Part shown: in pieces, positions 1 to 5,599 of the stretch
Layout of the letters: each line of letters starts with the position of its first letter
Position numbering within the stretch: position 1 is the stretch's first letter
Source: an uncultured Rhizobiaceae group bacterium
Lineage (GTDB): Bacteria > Pseudomonadota > Alphaproteobacteria > Rhizobiales > Rhizobiaceae
DNA: 5,599 bases
Direction: 5' to 3'
Assembly (NCBI GenBank): GCA_938009335.1
Contig: CALLHT010000283.1
Span: 1 to 5,599, forward strand
Position numbers and translations under genes: made by a program
The notes under the pieces: generated by a model
Told to the model about the DNA's origin: nothing
The model's input: the letters and a program-made list of their open reading frames with translations, nothing else
The model's database searches: none

Positions 1-44
1 ATGCTTCCCGCACCTGCGATAACGATATTGGGGTGTTCTTTCAT
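1..44 (-). CDS. Start of an unidentified gene, cut by the left window edge
   Basis: An ATG at 44..42 on the minus strand opens a frame of 14 codons, reading MKEHPNIVIAGAGS, that is still open at position 1. It begins four bases after the cobK stop codon, so it is probably the third gene of the cbiD-cobK operon. The beginning has a hydrophobic beta strand followed by a glycine-rich turn (IVIAGAGS). Such a start is seen in several cobalamin proteins, including CobE/CbiG-C and the SAM-dependent ring methyltransferases, and also in Rossmann-type enzymes. CobE is my first guess from position next to cobK and the short strand-plus-glycine start, but 14 residues cannot settle this. No clear Shine-Dalgarno sequence precedes the ATG, which fits translational coupling to cobK. 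Confidence 0.5.
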   Translation of the reverse strand, partial: MKEHPNIVIAGAGS

Positions 45-48
45 GGCG

Positions 49-711
49 TTAACGTTGCACCATAACCACAGGAATACGCAAGGCACGCGCCGCTTCTATT
101 TTTGCGTAAGCACCCGACCCGCCGGAGTTTCTGCACACGACGTGTGTGATGCTGTGTGCCTTCAGGGTTTCTGCTTCTTTATGCCAATCGGGCGAGGGTT
201 TTCCAAGCAGCAATTCATGATTGGGAAGCGGTAACGGCTGTTCTGGCTGATCAACCATTCGAACCAGAAAGAATATGTCGGCGCGCGTTTGGAATACGTC
301 AATATACTGACTCCCAAGCGCGAGTAAAACGCGGGCATTAGGCTCCAGTACATCGCGTGCTTCCTCGAGGGTGCTGATGTCAATCCAATGGTCGCCTTCT
401 TGCTTTTGCCATGGCGGTCGAGTGATGACCTCAAACTCGATGCCGGTTGTTTCTGCTGCAAGTTTCGCGTTTGCTGAGATTTGTGTTGCGAAGGGGTGAG
501 TGGCGTCGATGAGTTTGTCGAACAGATGTGCGGTCAGGTATTCTGCAAGGCCTTCTGCGCCACCAAATCCGCCTACACGAACGTCACCTACGATTGGCTT
601 TGGTTCTTTGGTTCTGCCCGCCAAAGATGATGTAACATCATGGCTTTCTTCTACCAGACGTGCGGCAAGGTCCGCTGCTTCTTTTATGCCACCCAGGATC
701 AGAATTTTCAT
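49..711 (-). CDS. cobK: Precorrin-6A / cobalt-precorrin-6A reductase (CobK/CbiJ)
   Basis: This cytoplasmic enzyme reduces precorrin-6A (or its cobalt form) to precorrin-6B with NADPH. Family signatures run in order through the 220 residues: an N-terminal ILILGG..EA dinucleotide-binding strand and loop (about residues 3-12), SLAGRT (29-34), VRVGGFGG (44-51), LIDATHPFA..ISANA (67-82) and near the C-terminus RNSGG..AYAKI (194-205). I chose the ATG at 711 over a TTG nine bases upstream because it overlaps the cbiD stop as ATGA and gives the usual family start MKILILGG. The protein ends at VVMVQR with TAA. Homologues I recall carry a further 15-30 residues after this strand, so the C-terminus is short, although every core motif is present. 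The name covers both the CobK and CbiJ forms, which sequence alone does not separate. It lies between cbiD and the edge gene in one minus-strand transcription unit. Confidence 0.93.
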   Translation of the reverse strand: MKILILGGIKEAADLAARLVEESHDVTSSLAGRTKEPKPIVGDVRVGGFGGAEGLAEYLTAHLFDKLIDATHPFATQISANAKLAAETTGIEFEVITRPPWQKQEGDHWIDISTLEEARDVLEPNARVLLALGSQYIDVFQTRADIFFLVRMVDQPEQPLPLPNHELLLGKPSPDWHKEAETLKAHSITHVVCRNSGGSGAYAKIEAARALRIPVVMVQR

Positions 712-1829
712 GATTTCCAATCCGTCCGAGCAAGCGGTTTGCCGTCTCTGGCAAAAATCATAACCTCAACTTCAACATGTGCACCACGCAGAATTTTGAT
801 TGCCTGTTCTTGAGCGATGCTCGCAATTTCTGCAGGAAGATCGATTGCATGTTCTTGAGTCAATTCAAGGGCTTCCATGGCGGTGTTCGCAGATTGAATC
901 TGTGTAACCAAACCCTTGTTTGCGTCCAGTTCCTCTGCGCGTTCTGCCAGCCAGTCGAGATCAACTTGGCTTCTTCCGGAGTGCAGATCCATCGCGCCTT
1001 GGGCAAGCTTGGTAAATTTGGCAAAGCCGCCAGCAAGGGTTATGCGATCGATCGGATTCTGGCGCAGATATTTAAGCAACCCGCCCACGAAGTCACCCAT
1101 ATCCAGCATGGCAATGTCGGGGAAGTGGTAGACTTTGTTTGCCGCAATTTCGGAGGTGGAACCCGTTGCGCCGAGTACGTGGGTTAGTCCTTCCGCACGC
1201 GCCACATCGATGCCGCGGTGGATTGAGTGTATCCACGCTGAGCAAGAGAACGGATGCACGACCCCGGTCGTTCCCAAAATGGAAATGCCGCCCAAAATGC
1301 CAAGGCGCGGGTTCCAAGTGCGTTCTGCGATTTTCTCGCCGCCTGGCACTGAGATTGTGATCGTAACATCGGGCGGACGCCCATGTATTTTACACAAGGT
1401 TTCCACGACCTCCGTCATGAGCTTTCGTGGTACCGGATTGATCGCCGCTTCTCCCACACCAATCGGCAAACCGGACTTTGTGACGGTGCCCACGCCTTCG
1501 CCGGCTTTGAATGTGATTCCGCTCCCCGTTTCGCCGAATTCAACCTGCGATATGACGGTAGCGCCATGCGTAACATCAGGGTCGTCGCCTGCATCTTTTA
1601 TGATGCCTGCTTCTGCATAACCTGAACTCAATTTCTCATGGGCGAGGGCAAAGGAGGGCGTGTCGCCTTTGGGCAAGAGAATTTCCACGGGATCCATAAA
1701 CTCGCCAGTGATCAAGGCAGTGAGGGCTGACTTTGTTGCAGCAGTGGCGCATGCTCCTGTTGTCCAGCCACGACGCAAGGCATTTGCCTCAGCGTTTTCG
1801 GGTTTATCTTCACGTTTCACCTTGCTCAT
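708..1829 (-). CDS. cbiD: Cobalt-precorrin-5B C1-methyltransferase (CbiD)
   Basis: CbiD transfers a methyl group from S-adenosylmethionine to C1 of the contracted corrin ring, giving (cobalt-)precorrin-6A, the substrate of the next gene's product, CobK. It is unrelated in sequence to the canonical tetrapyrrole methyltransferases such as CobA. The 373 residues carry the whole CbiD pattern: LRRGWTTGACATAA (18-31), DAGDDPDVTHGA (79-90), GVGTVTK.GLP (112-122) followed by INPVPR (130-135), GILGGISILGTTG (177-189), a GATGSTSE loop (220-227), GDFVG..LK (245-253) and GGFAKFTKLAQG followed by MDLHS (267-284). Length is normal for the family. The ATG at 1829 has no strong Shine-Dalgarno sequence ahead of it, but no better in-frame start precedes the conserved LRRGWTTG segment. 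The stop overlaps the cobK start by ATGA. It is the first gene of the leftward operon and diverges from cobA. CbiD belongs to the anaerobic-type pathway, yet is also found in some organisms with otherwise aerobic-type genes, replacing CobF. Confidence 0.95.
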   Translation of the reverse strand: MSKVKREDKPENAEANALRRGWTTGACATAATKSALTALITGEFMDPVEILLPKGDTPSFALAHEKLSSGYAEAGIIKDAGDDPDVTHGATVISQVEFGETGSGITFKAGEGVGTVTKSGLPIGVGEAAINPVPRKLMTEVVETLCKIHGRPPDVTITISVPGGEKIAERTWNPRLGILGGISILGTTGVVHPFSCSAWIHSIHRGIDVARAEGLTHVLGATGSTSEIAANKVYHFPDIAMLDMGDFVGGLLKYLRQNPIDRITLAGGFAKFTKLAQGAMDLHSGRSQVDLDWLAERAEELDANKGLVTQIQSANTAMEALELTQEHAIDLPAEIASIAQEQAIKILRGAHVEVEVMIFARDGKPLARTDWKS

Positions 1830-1857
1830 GACGCACTTTTAGGGGAAAACTGCTTCC
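1830..1857. promoter_or_regulatory. 28-bp divergent intergenic gap between cbiD and cobA
   Basis: This is the only non-coding stretch of note in the window. It separates the start codons of two operons pointing away from each other. It is far too short for a cobalamin riboswitch (roughly 200 bases) or for two complete non-overlapping promoters. Promoter elements for each arm must therefore lie inside the first codons of the opposite gene. It holds a purine-rich AGGGGA for cobA but no convincing inverted repeat or operator. Confidence 0.6.
1841..1846 (+). promoter_or_regulatory. Shine-Dalgarno sequence for cobA
   Basis: AGGGGA lies 11 bases ahead of the ATG at 1858, a slightly long spacing. 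It favours that start over the in-frame ATG at 1876 (residue 7), which has only GGGA four bases upstream. Both starts leave the SAM-binding domain complete. Confidence 0.5.
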
Positions 1858-2703
1858 ATGACAAAGCGGGATTTCATGTCTGAATTGCCGGAGTTTCAAT
1901 CCGGTCACGTCTGGTTGGTTGGTGCCGGCCCGGGCGATCCCGGTTTATTGACCCTGCATGCAGCAAATGCGATCAAACAAGCCGATGTGATTGTCTATGA
2001 TGCGCTGGTGAATGATGACATTCTGGGCCTTGCTTCAGATGCGGTTGAACTGCATTACGCAGGCAAACGTGGCGGCAAGCCGTCTCCTAAACAACGCGAC
2101 ATTTCATTGAAGCTTGTTGAGCTGGCGCGTGCCGGAAAACGGGTTTGTCGTCTAAAGGGGGGCGACCCATTTGTGTTTGGTAGAGGTGGTGAGGAAGCGC
2201 TTACGCTTGTTGAGCATCAGATCCCGTTTCGGATTGTACCCGGTATCACGGCTGGCATTGGCGGTCTCGCTTATGCGGGTATTCCGGCAACGCACCGTGA
2301 TGTGAACCATTCTGTGACTTTCCTAACAGGCCATGATGCTTCTGGTGTGGTGCCGGATGCGGTTGATTGGGACAGTGTTGCTAAGGGCTCTCCGGTTATC
2401 ATCATGTATATGGCAATGAAGCATTGGAGTAATATCCGCGATCGATTGATGGCGGGTGGCCGTTCGCAGCATGAGCCCGTGGCTTTTGTGTGCAATGCTA
2501 CGACGGATAAGCAAAAAGTGCTCGAAACAACGCTCGGCGCTTCGATTGAGGATTTGGAAGAAGCAGGCATTAAGCCTCCGGCAATTGTGGTTGTCGGCAA
2601 CGCGGTAAAGCTTCGCTCTGCACTGGATTGGCTGGGTGCGCTCGATGGCAAAGTGCTTGAGCCAGACCCGCTTGGGCGATCCAATCTGCAGGATGCGGGA
2701 TGA
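1858..2703 (+). CDS. cobA: Uroporphyrinogen-III C-methyltransferase (SUMT, CobA)
   Basis: CobA uses two S-adenosylmethionine molecules to methylate uroporphyrinogen III at C2 and C7, making precorrin-2, the branch point towards cobalamin and siroheme. The 281-residue protein is a single methyltransferase domain of the usual CobA length, with no fused CysG-type dehydrogenase/ferrochelatase part. Motifs visible in order: VGAGPGDPGLLT (21-32), VIVYDALV (44-51), GKRGGKPSPKQ (69-79), RLKGGDPFVFGRGGEE (98-113), the PGITAG...AYAGIPATHRD segment (128-148), LTGHD after it, and a C-terminal VVVGNAV strand. The ATG at 1858 is preceded by AGGGGA; an ATG at codon 7 is a possible alternative start. It is the first gene of the rightward operon and its TGA overlaps the cobB ATG as ATGA. 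Placement with cobB-cobC-cbiB suggests a role dedicated to cobalamin rather than siroheme, which is inference. Confidence 0.96.
   Translation: MTKRDFMSELPEFQSGHVWLVGAGPGDPGLLTLHAANAIKQADVIVYDALVNDDILGLASDAVELHYAGKRGGKPSPKQRDISLKLVELARAGKRVCRLKGGDPFVFGRGGEEALTLVEHQIPFRIVPGITAGIGGLAYAGIPATHRDVNHSVTFLTGHDASGVVPDAVDWDSVAKGSPVIIMYMAMKHWSNIRDRLMAGGRSQHEPVAFVCNATTDKQKVLETTLGASIEDLEEAGIKPPAIVVVGNAVKLRSALDWLGALDGKVLEPDPLGRSNLQDAG
1871..1899 (-). promoter_or_regulatory. Candidate sigma-70 promoter for the cbiD-cobK operon
   Basis: Reading the minus strand, TTGAAA (1899..1894, five of six matches to TTGACA) is followed after 17 bases by TGAAAT (1876..1871, four of six matches to TATAAT). This would start transcription near 1864 and give a leader of about 35 bases before the cbiD ATG. 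The site lies inside the first codons of cobA, as the tight divergent layout requires. Matches of this quality also occur by chance, so this is a suggestion only. Confidence 0.25.
2690..2693 (+). promoter_or_regulatory. Shine-Dalgarno sequence for cobB inside the end of cobA
   Basis: AGGA lies six bases before the cobB ATG at 2700, inside the last codons of cobA. It confirms the ATGA-overlap start and suggests cobB can be translated both by re-initiation and by new ribosome loading. Confidence 0.5.
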
Positions 2704-3983
2704 ACAGCTTCCTGATTGCGGCTCCTTCTTCAGGGGCAGGCAAAACGCTCGTGACACTCGGGCTGCTGCGCGCTTTCAAAGATAATGGTGTTGATATTAC
2801 GTCCGCAAAGGCCGGGCCAGACTATATTGATCCTGCTTTTCATGCCGCTGCTACGGGTAAGACCTGCATCAACCTTGACCCTTGGGCGATGAGAAAAGAA
2901 CTGGTGCACACTCTAGCTGCTGATGCATCGCAATCCTCAGATATGCTGATTGTTGAAGGCATGATGGGTTTGTTTGATGGTGCTGCAGATGGATCCGGCA
3001 GCGCAGCAGATTTGGCAGGAACCCTTAGTTTGCCTGTCGTATTTGTTGTTGATGTGTCGAGCATGTCGTTCTCTGTGTCCGCATTGGTAAAAGGGTTTCG
3101 AGATCACCGCAAATCGCTCAACTTTGCAGGTGTTATTCTGAATAAGGTGGGAAGTCCTAGACATGAAGCGATGCTTCGTGAGGCACTAAAAGCGGAAGAT
3201 ATTTCTGTTTTTGGCGCTTTGCCCCGGATCAAATCTCTGGAATTGCCTTCACGTCATCTTGGCCTTGTGCAGGCTGGCGAGCATGATGCACTTGAGACTT
3301 TTATTGATCAAGCTGCTGACCATGTTGCAGAACATTGTGATATGGCTGCACTCGCCAAGCTGGGTTCTCAGGACCAACACCCTGAACCAACGGATCTTTT
3401 GCCGCCGTTAGGCCAGCGCATTTCGGTTGCGCATGATCAGGCCTTTGCGTTTGCCTATCCCCATATGCTTGAGGGTTGGCGAAAAGCGGGTGCTGAACTT
3501 TCGTATTTTTCACCTTTGGAAGATGAAGCACCTGATCGGGATGCGGATGCTATATTTCTGCCCGGTGGATATCCTGAACTCCATGCTGCAAAACTCAGCA
3601 ATGCCTCGAATTTCATGGATGGGCTTTCCCATAGCGCAGGCAAGGGGGCTTTGGTTTATGGCGAATGTGGGGGCTATATGATGTTGGGGGACGGTATTAT
3701 TGATGCAGACGGCATGCGGCACCCAATGGCTGGATTGCTAAAGCTTGAAACAAGTTTCGAAAAACGAAAGCTGCATCTGGGTTACCGCCAAATCAAGGCA
3801 CAAAAATTTGTTTTGGGTGACACCCTTCGGGGGCATGAGTTTCACTACACCAGTGCAATTTTGGAGGAGGGTGAGCCACTGTTCTTCGCACAGGATGCGC
3901 TAGGAAATGATCTTGGTTCCGCAGGCTTGCGCAACGGCAATGTTATGGGATCGTACATGCACATCATCGATAGGGTGATCTGA
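2700..3983 (+). CDS. cobB: Cobyrinate / hydrogenobyrinate a,c-diamide synthase (CobB/CbiA)
   Basis: This ATP- and glutamine-dependent enzyme amidates the a and c acetate side chains of hydrogenobyrinic acid (aerobic route) or cobyrinic acid (anaerobic route). The N-terminal half is a dethiobiotin-synthetase-like P-loop domain: APSSGAGKT (residues 8-16, K15 in the loop), KAGPDYIDPAFH (37-48) and EGMMGLFDG (86-94). The C-terminal half is a class I glutamine amidotransferase domain: FLPGGYPEL (286-294), the nucleophile elbow GECGGYM with Cys323, LGYRQ, GHEFHYT, and a terminal GSYMHIID with His421 as the likely catalytic histidine. The 427 residues are the full family length and no key residue is missing. 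Start and stop overlap cobA (ATGA) and cobC (TGATG). The enzyme cannot be assigned to the cobalt-free or cobalt-bearing substrate by sequence alone, so CbiA activity remains possible. Confidence 0.96.
   Translation: MNSFLIAAPSSGAGKTLVTLGLLRAFKDNGVDITSAKAGPDYIDPAFHAAATGKTCINLDPWAMRKELVHTLAADASQSSDMLIVEGMMGLFDGAADGSGSAADLAGTLSLPVVFVVDVSSMSFSVSALVKGFRDHRKSLNFAGVILNKVGSPRHEAMLREALKAEDISVFGALPRIKSLELPSRHLGLVQAGEHDALETFIDQAADHVAEHCDMAALAKLGSQDQHPEPTDLLPPLGQRISVAHDQAFAFAYPHMLEGWRKAGAELSYFSPLEDEAPDRDADAIFLPGGYPELHAAKLSNASNFMDGLSHSAGKGALVYGECGGYMMLGDGIIDADGMRHPMAGLLKLETSFEKRKLHLGYRQIKAQKFVLGDTLRGHEFHYTSAILEEGEPLFFAQDALGNDLGSAGLRNGNVMGSYMHIIDRVI
3972..3975 (+). promoter_or_regulatory. Shine-Dalgarno sequence for cobC inside the end of cobB
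   Basis: AGGG lies seven bases ahead of the ATG at 3983, within the last codons of cobB. It supports the TGATG overlap as the true start of cobC. Confidence 0.45.
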
Positions 3984-4963
3984 TGGCTGGCGTGTTTCAT
4001 GGTGGTAGACTTGATGCAGCGATTGCTCAATATGGGGGAAAGCGTGAAGACTGGCTGGACCTTTCCACAGGCATCAATCCGAACGCATACCCGATACCCG
4101 AGATACCTTCTGATGCTTGGGCGCGCTTACCCGATGCTCAAGCAGAACGGGACTTGCTGGACGCAGCGCGCGAATACTATCAAGTGGCGGACGGTTTCGA
4201 GATTGTTGCCGCACCCGGTACGCAAGCGATCATAGAGTTGCTGCCACGAGTTCTGAAGGCGGACAATGTTTCTATCGCCATACCCACCTACGCAGAACAT
4301 GAACATGCATGGCGTAAAGCAGGTACGGGTGTTACCAGCACAGATAGCCTTGCCTCTAACTCCGATGCACTCGTCGTTGTTAATCCGAACAATCCTACCG
4401 CTCATGTGTGCGCGCGGGATGCCCTAAGACAAGCATCAGAAAAAGTCCGTTGTCTCATTGTAGATGAGGCGTTTGCTGATCCTGTTCCGGAGGTTTCACT
4501 TGTGCCGGAGATGTCTGAGAATGCGATTGTATTGAAGAGCTTCGGAAAGTTTTTTGGCCTTGCAGGTTTACGATTGGGCTTCGCGATCTGCAATTCAGAC
4601 ACGGCCAATAGGCTTCGAACCGTTCTTGGCCCATGGGCAGTTTCAGGCCCTGCATTAGAAATAGGTAAGGCTGCTTTCCGAGATAAACACTGGATTTCTA
4701 CGACGATTGATCGTTTGCAAAATGATTCAATTATTCTGTCTAATATATTGAAAAATAAAAGATTTATTGTTGAGGGTGTTAATCCGCTGTTTGTTTCAGT
4801 GCATCACCAAAACGCAAAAGGGGTTTATGAGTTTCTTGCGCGCCGAAATATTCTCACTCGCCCCTTTCCCGATCGTGAGGGGTATTTGCGGTTTGGCCTA
4901 TGCCAGGACCATCAAATGCTGAGTCGTCTTGAAGAAGCTTTGGAAGCCTACGCAAATGCTTGA
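3983..4963 (+). CDS. cobC: Threonine-phosphate decarboxylase (CobC; CobD in Salmonella)
   Basis: This is a pyridoxal-phosphate enzyme of the class I/II aminotransferase fold. In Salmonella the homologue CobD decarboxylates L-threonine-O-3-phosphate to (R)-1-amino-2-propanol O-2-phosphate, the linker that joins corrin ring and nucleotide loop. The 326 residues fit the family. Visible features: an N-terminal FHGGRL and DLSTGINPN segment (5-10, 26-34), APGTQAII cofactor loop (77-84), NPNNPT with Asn137, DEAFAD with Asp161, SFGKFFGLAGLRLG with the Schiff-base lysine Lys189 and Arg197, and YLRFGL with Arg303, the expected carboxylate-binding arginine. Codons around 4721-4770 are strikingly AT-rich although the frame stays intact. 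Start overlaps cobB by one base; the end overlaps cbiB by eight. Related histidinol-phosphate aminotransferases share these motifs, but the cobalamin context and the N-terminal pattern favour CobC. Confidence 0.93.
   Translation: MAGVFHGGRLDAAIAQYGGKREDWLDLSTGINPNAYPIPEIPSDAWARLPDAQAERDLLDAAREYYQVADGFEIVAAPGTQAIIELLPRVLKADNVSIAIPTYAEHEHAWRKAGTGVTSTDSLASNSDALVVVNPNNPTAHVCARDALRQASEKVRCLIVDEAFADPVPEVSLVPEMSENAIVLKSFGKFFGLAGLRLGFAICNSDTANRLRTVLGPWAVSGPALEIGKAAFRDKHWISTTIDRLQNDSIILSNILKNKRFIVEGVNPLFVSVHHQNAKGVYEFLARRNILTRPFPDREGYLRFGLCQDHQMLSRLEEALEAYANA
4721..4770. other. AT-rich patch inside cobC
   Basis: Only 8 of these 50 bases are G or C (16%), and only 3 of the 30 bases at 4741-4770, against roughly half in the surrounding genes. 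It encodes Asn-, Lys- and Ile-rich codons in the C-terminal small domain of CobC, just after the conserved core. The reading frame continues normally on both sides. Confidence 0.6.
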
Positions 4964-5599
4964 GTTGTCATTTGTGATTTTGCTGATTGCGCTCTTTTTA
5001 GATTGGAAATTCGGTGAGCCGGATATTCTTTGGTCTCGGATTCCACATCCTGTTGTGGCCTTTGGCAAGGCAGTGAGTTGGGCAGACAAACGATACAACA
5101 TTGAGAATGACAGCAAGGGTGCGAAAATCCGAAAAGGCTCTTGGGCAATCTGTTTGCTGATTGTTTTCGCGCTCCTGATTGGCCTTGGTCTTGATCAACT
5201 GATTGCGCTCATTTGGCCTATTGGTTGGGTGCTCGAACTCTTCATTGTGTTTGCCCTTCTCGCGCAAAAGAGCCTATACGATCATGTGAAAGCGGTCGCT
5301 TACGGTTTACGGGAACGAGGCTTAGAAGGTGGACAGGAAGCTGTTGGCATGATTGTCGGTCGTGATCCGAAGTTACTCGATCGCTCCGGGGTTTGCCGTG
5401 CCAGCATCGAAAGCTTGGCTGAGAATTTTTCTGACGGCGTCGTTGCACCTGCGTTTTGGTACGTCGTGTTCGGTTTACCCGGTATCCTTGTTTACAAGAT
5501 GATCAATACCGCAGACTCAATGATTGCCTATAAGAATGAGAAATATATCTGGTTCGGCAGAACTGCGGCGCATCTTGATGATTTGGCCAATTGGTTGCC
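4956..5599 (+). CDS. cbiB: Adenosylcobinamide-phosphate synthase (CbiB; CobD of P. denitrificans), 3' end missing
   Basis: CbiB is an integral membrane enzyme that attaches aminopropanol phosphate, the CobC product, to adenosylcobyric acid. The frame opens at the ATG at 4956, eight bases inside cobC, and is still open at the window edge after 214 codons. GGAAG at 4942-4946 could serve as a ribosome site. Motifs: LDWKFGEP (15-22), IPHPVVAFGK (29-38), VGMIVGRDP (130-138), RASIESLAENFSDGVVAP (148-165), FWYVVFGLPG (167-176), YKMINTADSM (180-189) and FGR......LDDLANW (200-213). Hydrophobic stretches at about 4-15, 63-80 and 82-103 look like membrane segments, with another around 167-180. The family is usually about 310-330 residues, so about one third is missing at the right edge; there is no sign of a break inside the visible part. 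Confidence 0.95.
   Translation, partial: MLELSFVILLIALFLDWKFGEPDILWSRIPHPVVAFGKAVSWADKRYNIENDSKGAKIRKGSWAICLLIVFALLIGLGLDQLIALIWPIGWVLELFIVFALLAQKSLYDHVKAVAYGLRERGLEGGQEAVGMIVGRDPKLLDRSGVCRASIESLAENFSDGVVAPAFWYVVFGLPGILVYKMINTADSMIAYKNEKYIWFGRTAAHLDDLANWL

Noticed and set aside
1..234. A plus-strand frame starting at the first base
   Set aside because: It lies opposite cobK and the edge gene; cobK motifs on the other strand explain the coding signal.
1135..1620. A 161-codon open frame on the plus strand opposite cbiD
   Set aside because: It is antisense to a fully conserved cbiD, its translation has no recognisable domain, and its composition looks like a reverse-frame shadow.
1784..1810. 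TTGCCT and TATCTT as a possible promoter for cobA
   Set aside because: The spacing of about 15 bases and the weak matches make it no better than background, so the cobA promoter is left unassigned.
1827..1862. CATGAC present at both ends of the divergent gap, 30 bp apart
   Set aside because: Both copies include start codons (the reverse complement of the cbiD ATG and the cobA ATG itself), and six-base identity is not enough to propose an operator.
2271..2757. Two long minus-strand frames opposite the end of cobA
   Set aside because: Both are shadows of cobA and cobB; the translations are low-complexity Ser/Arg/His-rich with no family signature.
3873..3879. GCCACTG, resembling a piece of the cobalamin riboswitch core
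   Set aside because: It lies inside conserved cobB coding sequence, with no B12-box neighbours or leader context; a seven-base chance match.
4998..5448. Minus-strand frames opposite cbiB
   Set aside because: cbiB is strongly conserved on the plus strand through this region and the reverse translations show no domain.

Overview
The window is a compact block of cobalamin (vitamin B12) biosynthesis genes. It is coding almost end to end and shows no mobile element, RNA gene, CRISPR array or terminator. Judged by eye, base composition is near 50% GC. Gene order cobA-cobB-cobC-cobD(cbiB) matches the order I recall for Pseudomonas denitrificans and related Alphaproteobacteria. The proteins also read as alphaproteobacterial, so a marine or rhizobial/rhodobacterial-type alphaproteobacterium is my best guess. 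This is an inference, because nothing here fixes the genus.

Left half, minus strand (reading right to left from 1829): cbiD (precorrin C1-methyltransferase), then cobK/cbiJ (precorrin-6A reductase), joined by an ATGA stop/start overlap. Four bases after cobK, a third gene begins and runs off the left edge after 14 codons. A 28-bp gap (1830-1857) separates this arm from the divergent right arm.

Right half, plus strand (1858 to the end): cobA (uroporphyrinogen-III C-methyltransferase), cobB (a,c-diamide synthase), cobC (threonine-phosphate decarboxylase, called CobD in Salmonella) and the first 214 codons of cbiB (adenosylcobinamide-phosphate synthase, called CobD in P. denitrificans). Each junction overlaps (ATGA, TGATG, then 8 bp), so these four are almost certainly one translationally coupled operon.

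Together the genes cover the entry into the pathway (CobA makes precorrin-2), two ring-modification steps (CbiD and CobK), side-chain amidation (CobB), and synthesis and attachment of the aminopropanol linker (CobC makes the linker phosphate, CbiB attaches it). The other ring methyltransferases, the cobalt chelatase and the lower-ligand genes must lie outside the window.

I found no undescribed system. The points worth a second look are the very small divergent gap without room for a cobalamin riboswitch, the use of CbiD rather than CobF for C1 methylation, a CobK that stops earlier than usual, the unidentified gene at the left edge, and a strongly AT-rich patch inside cobC.
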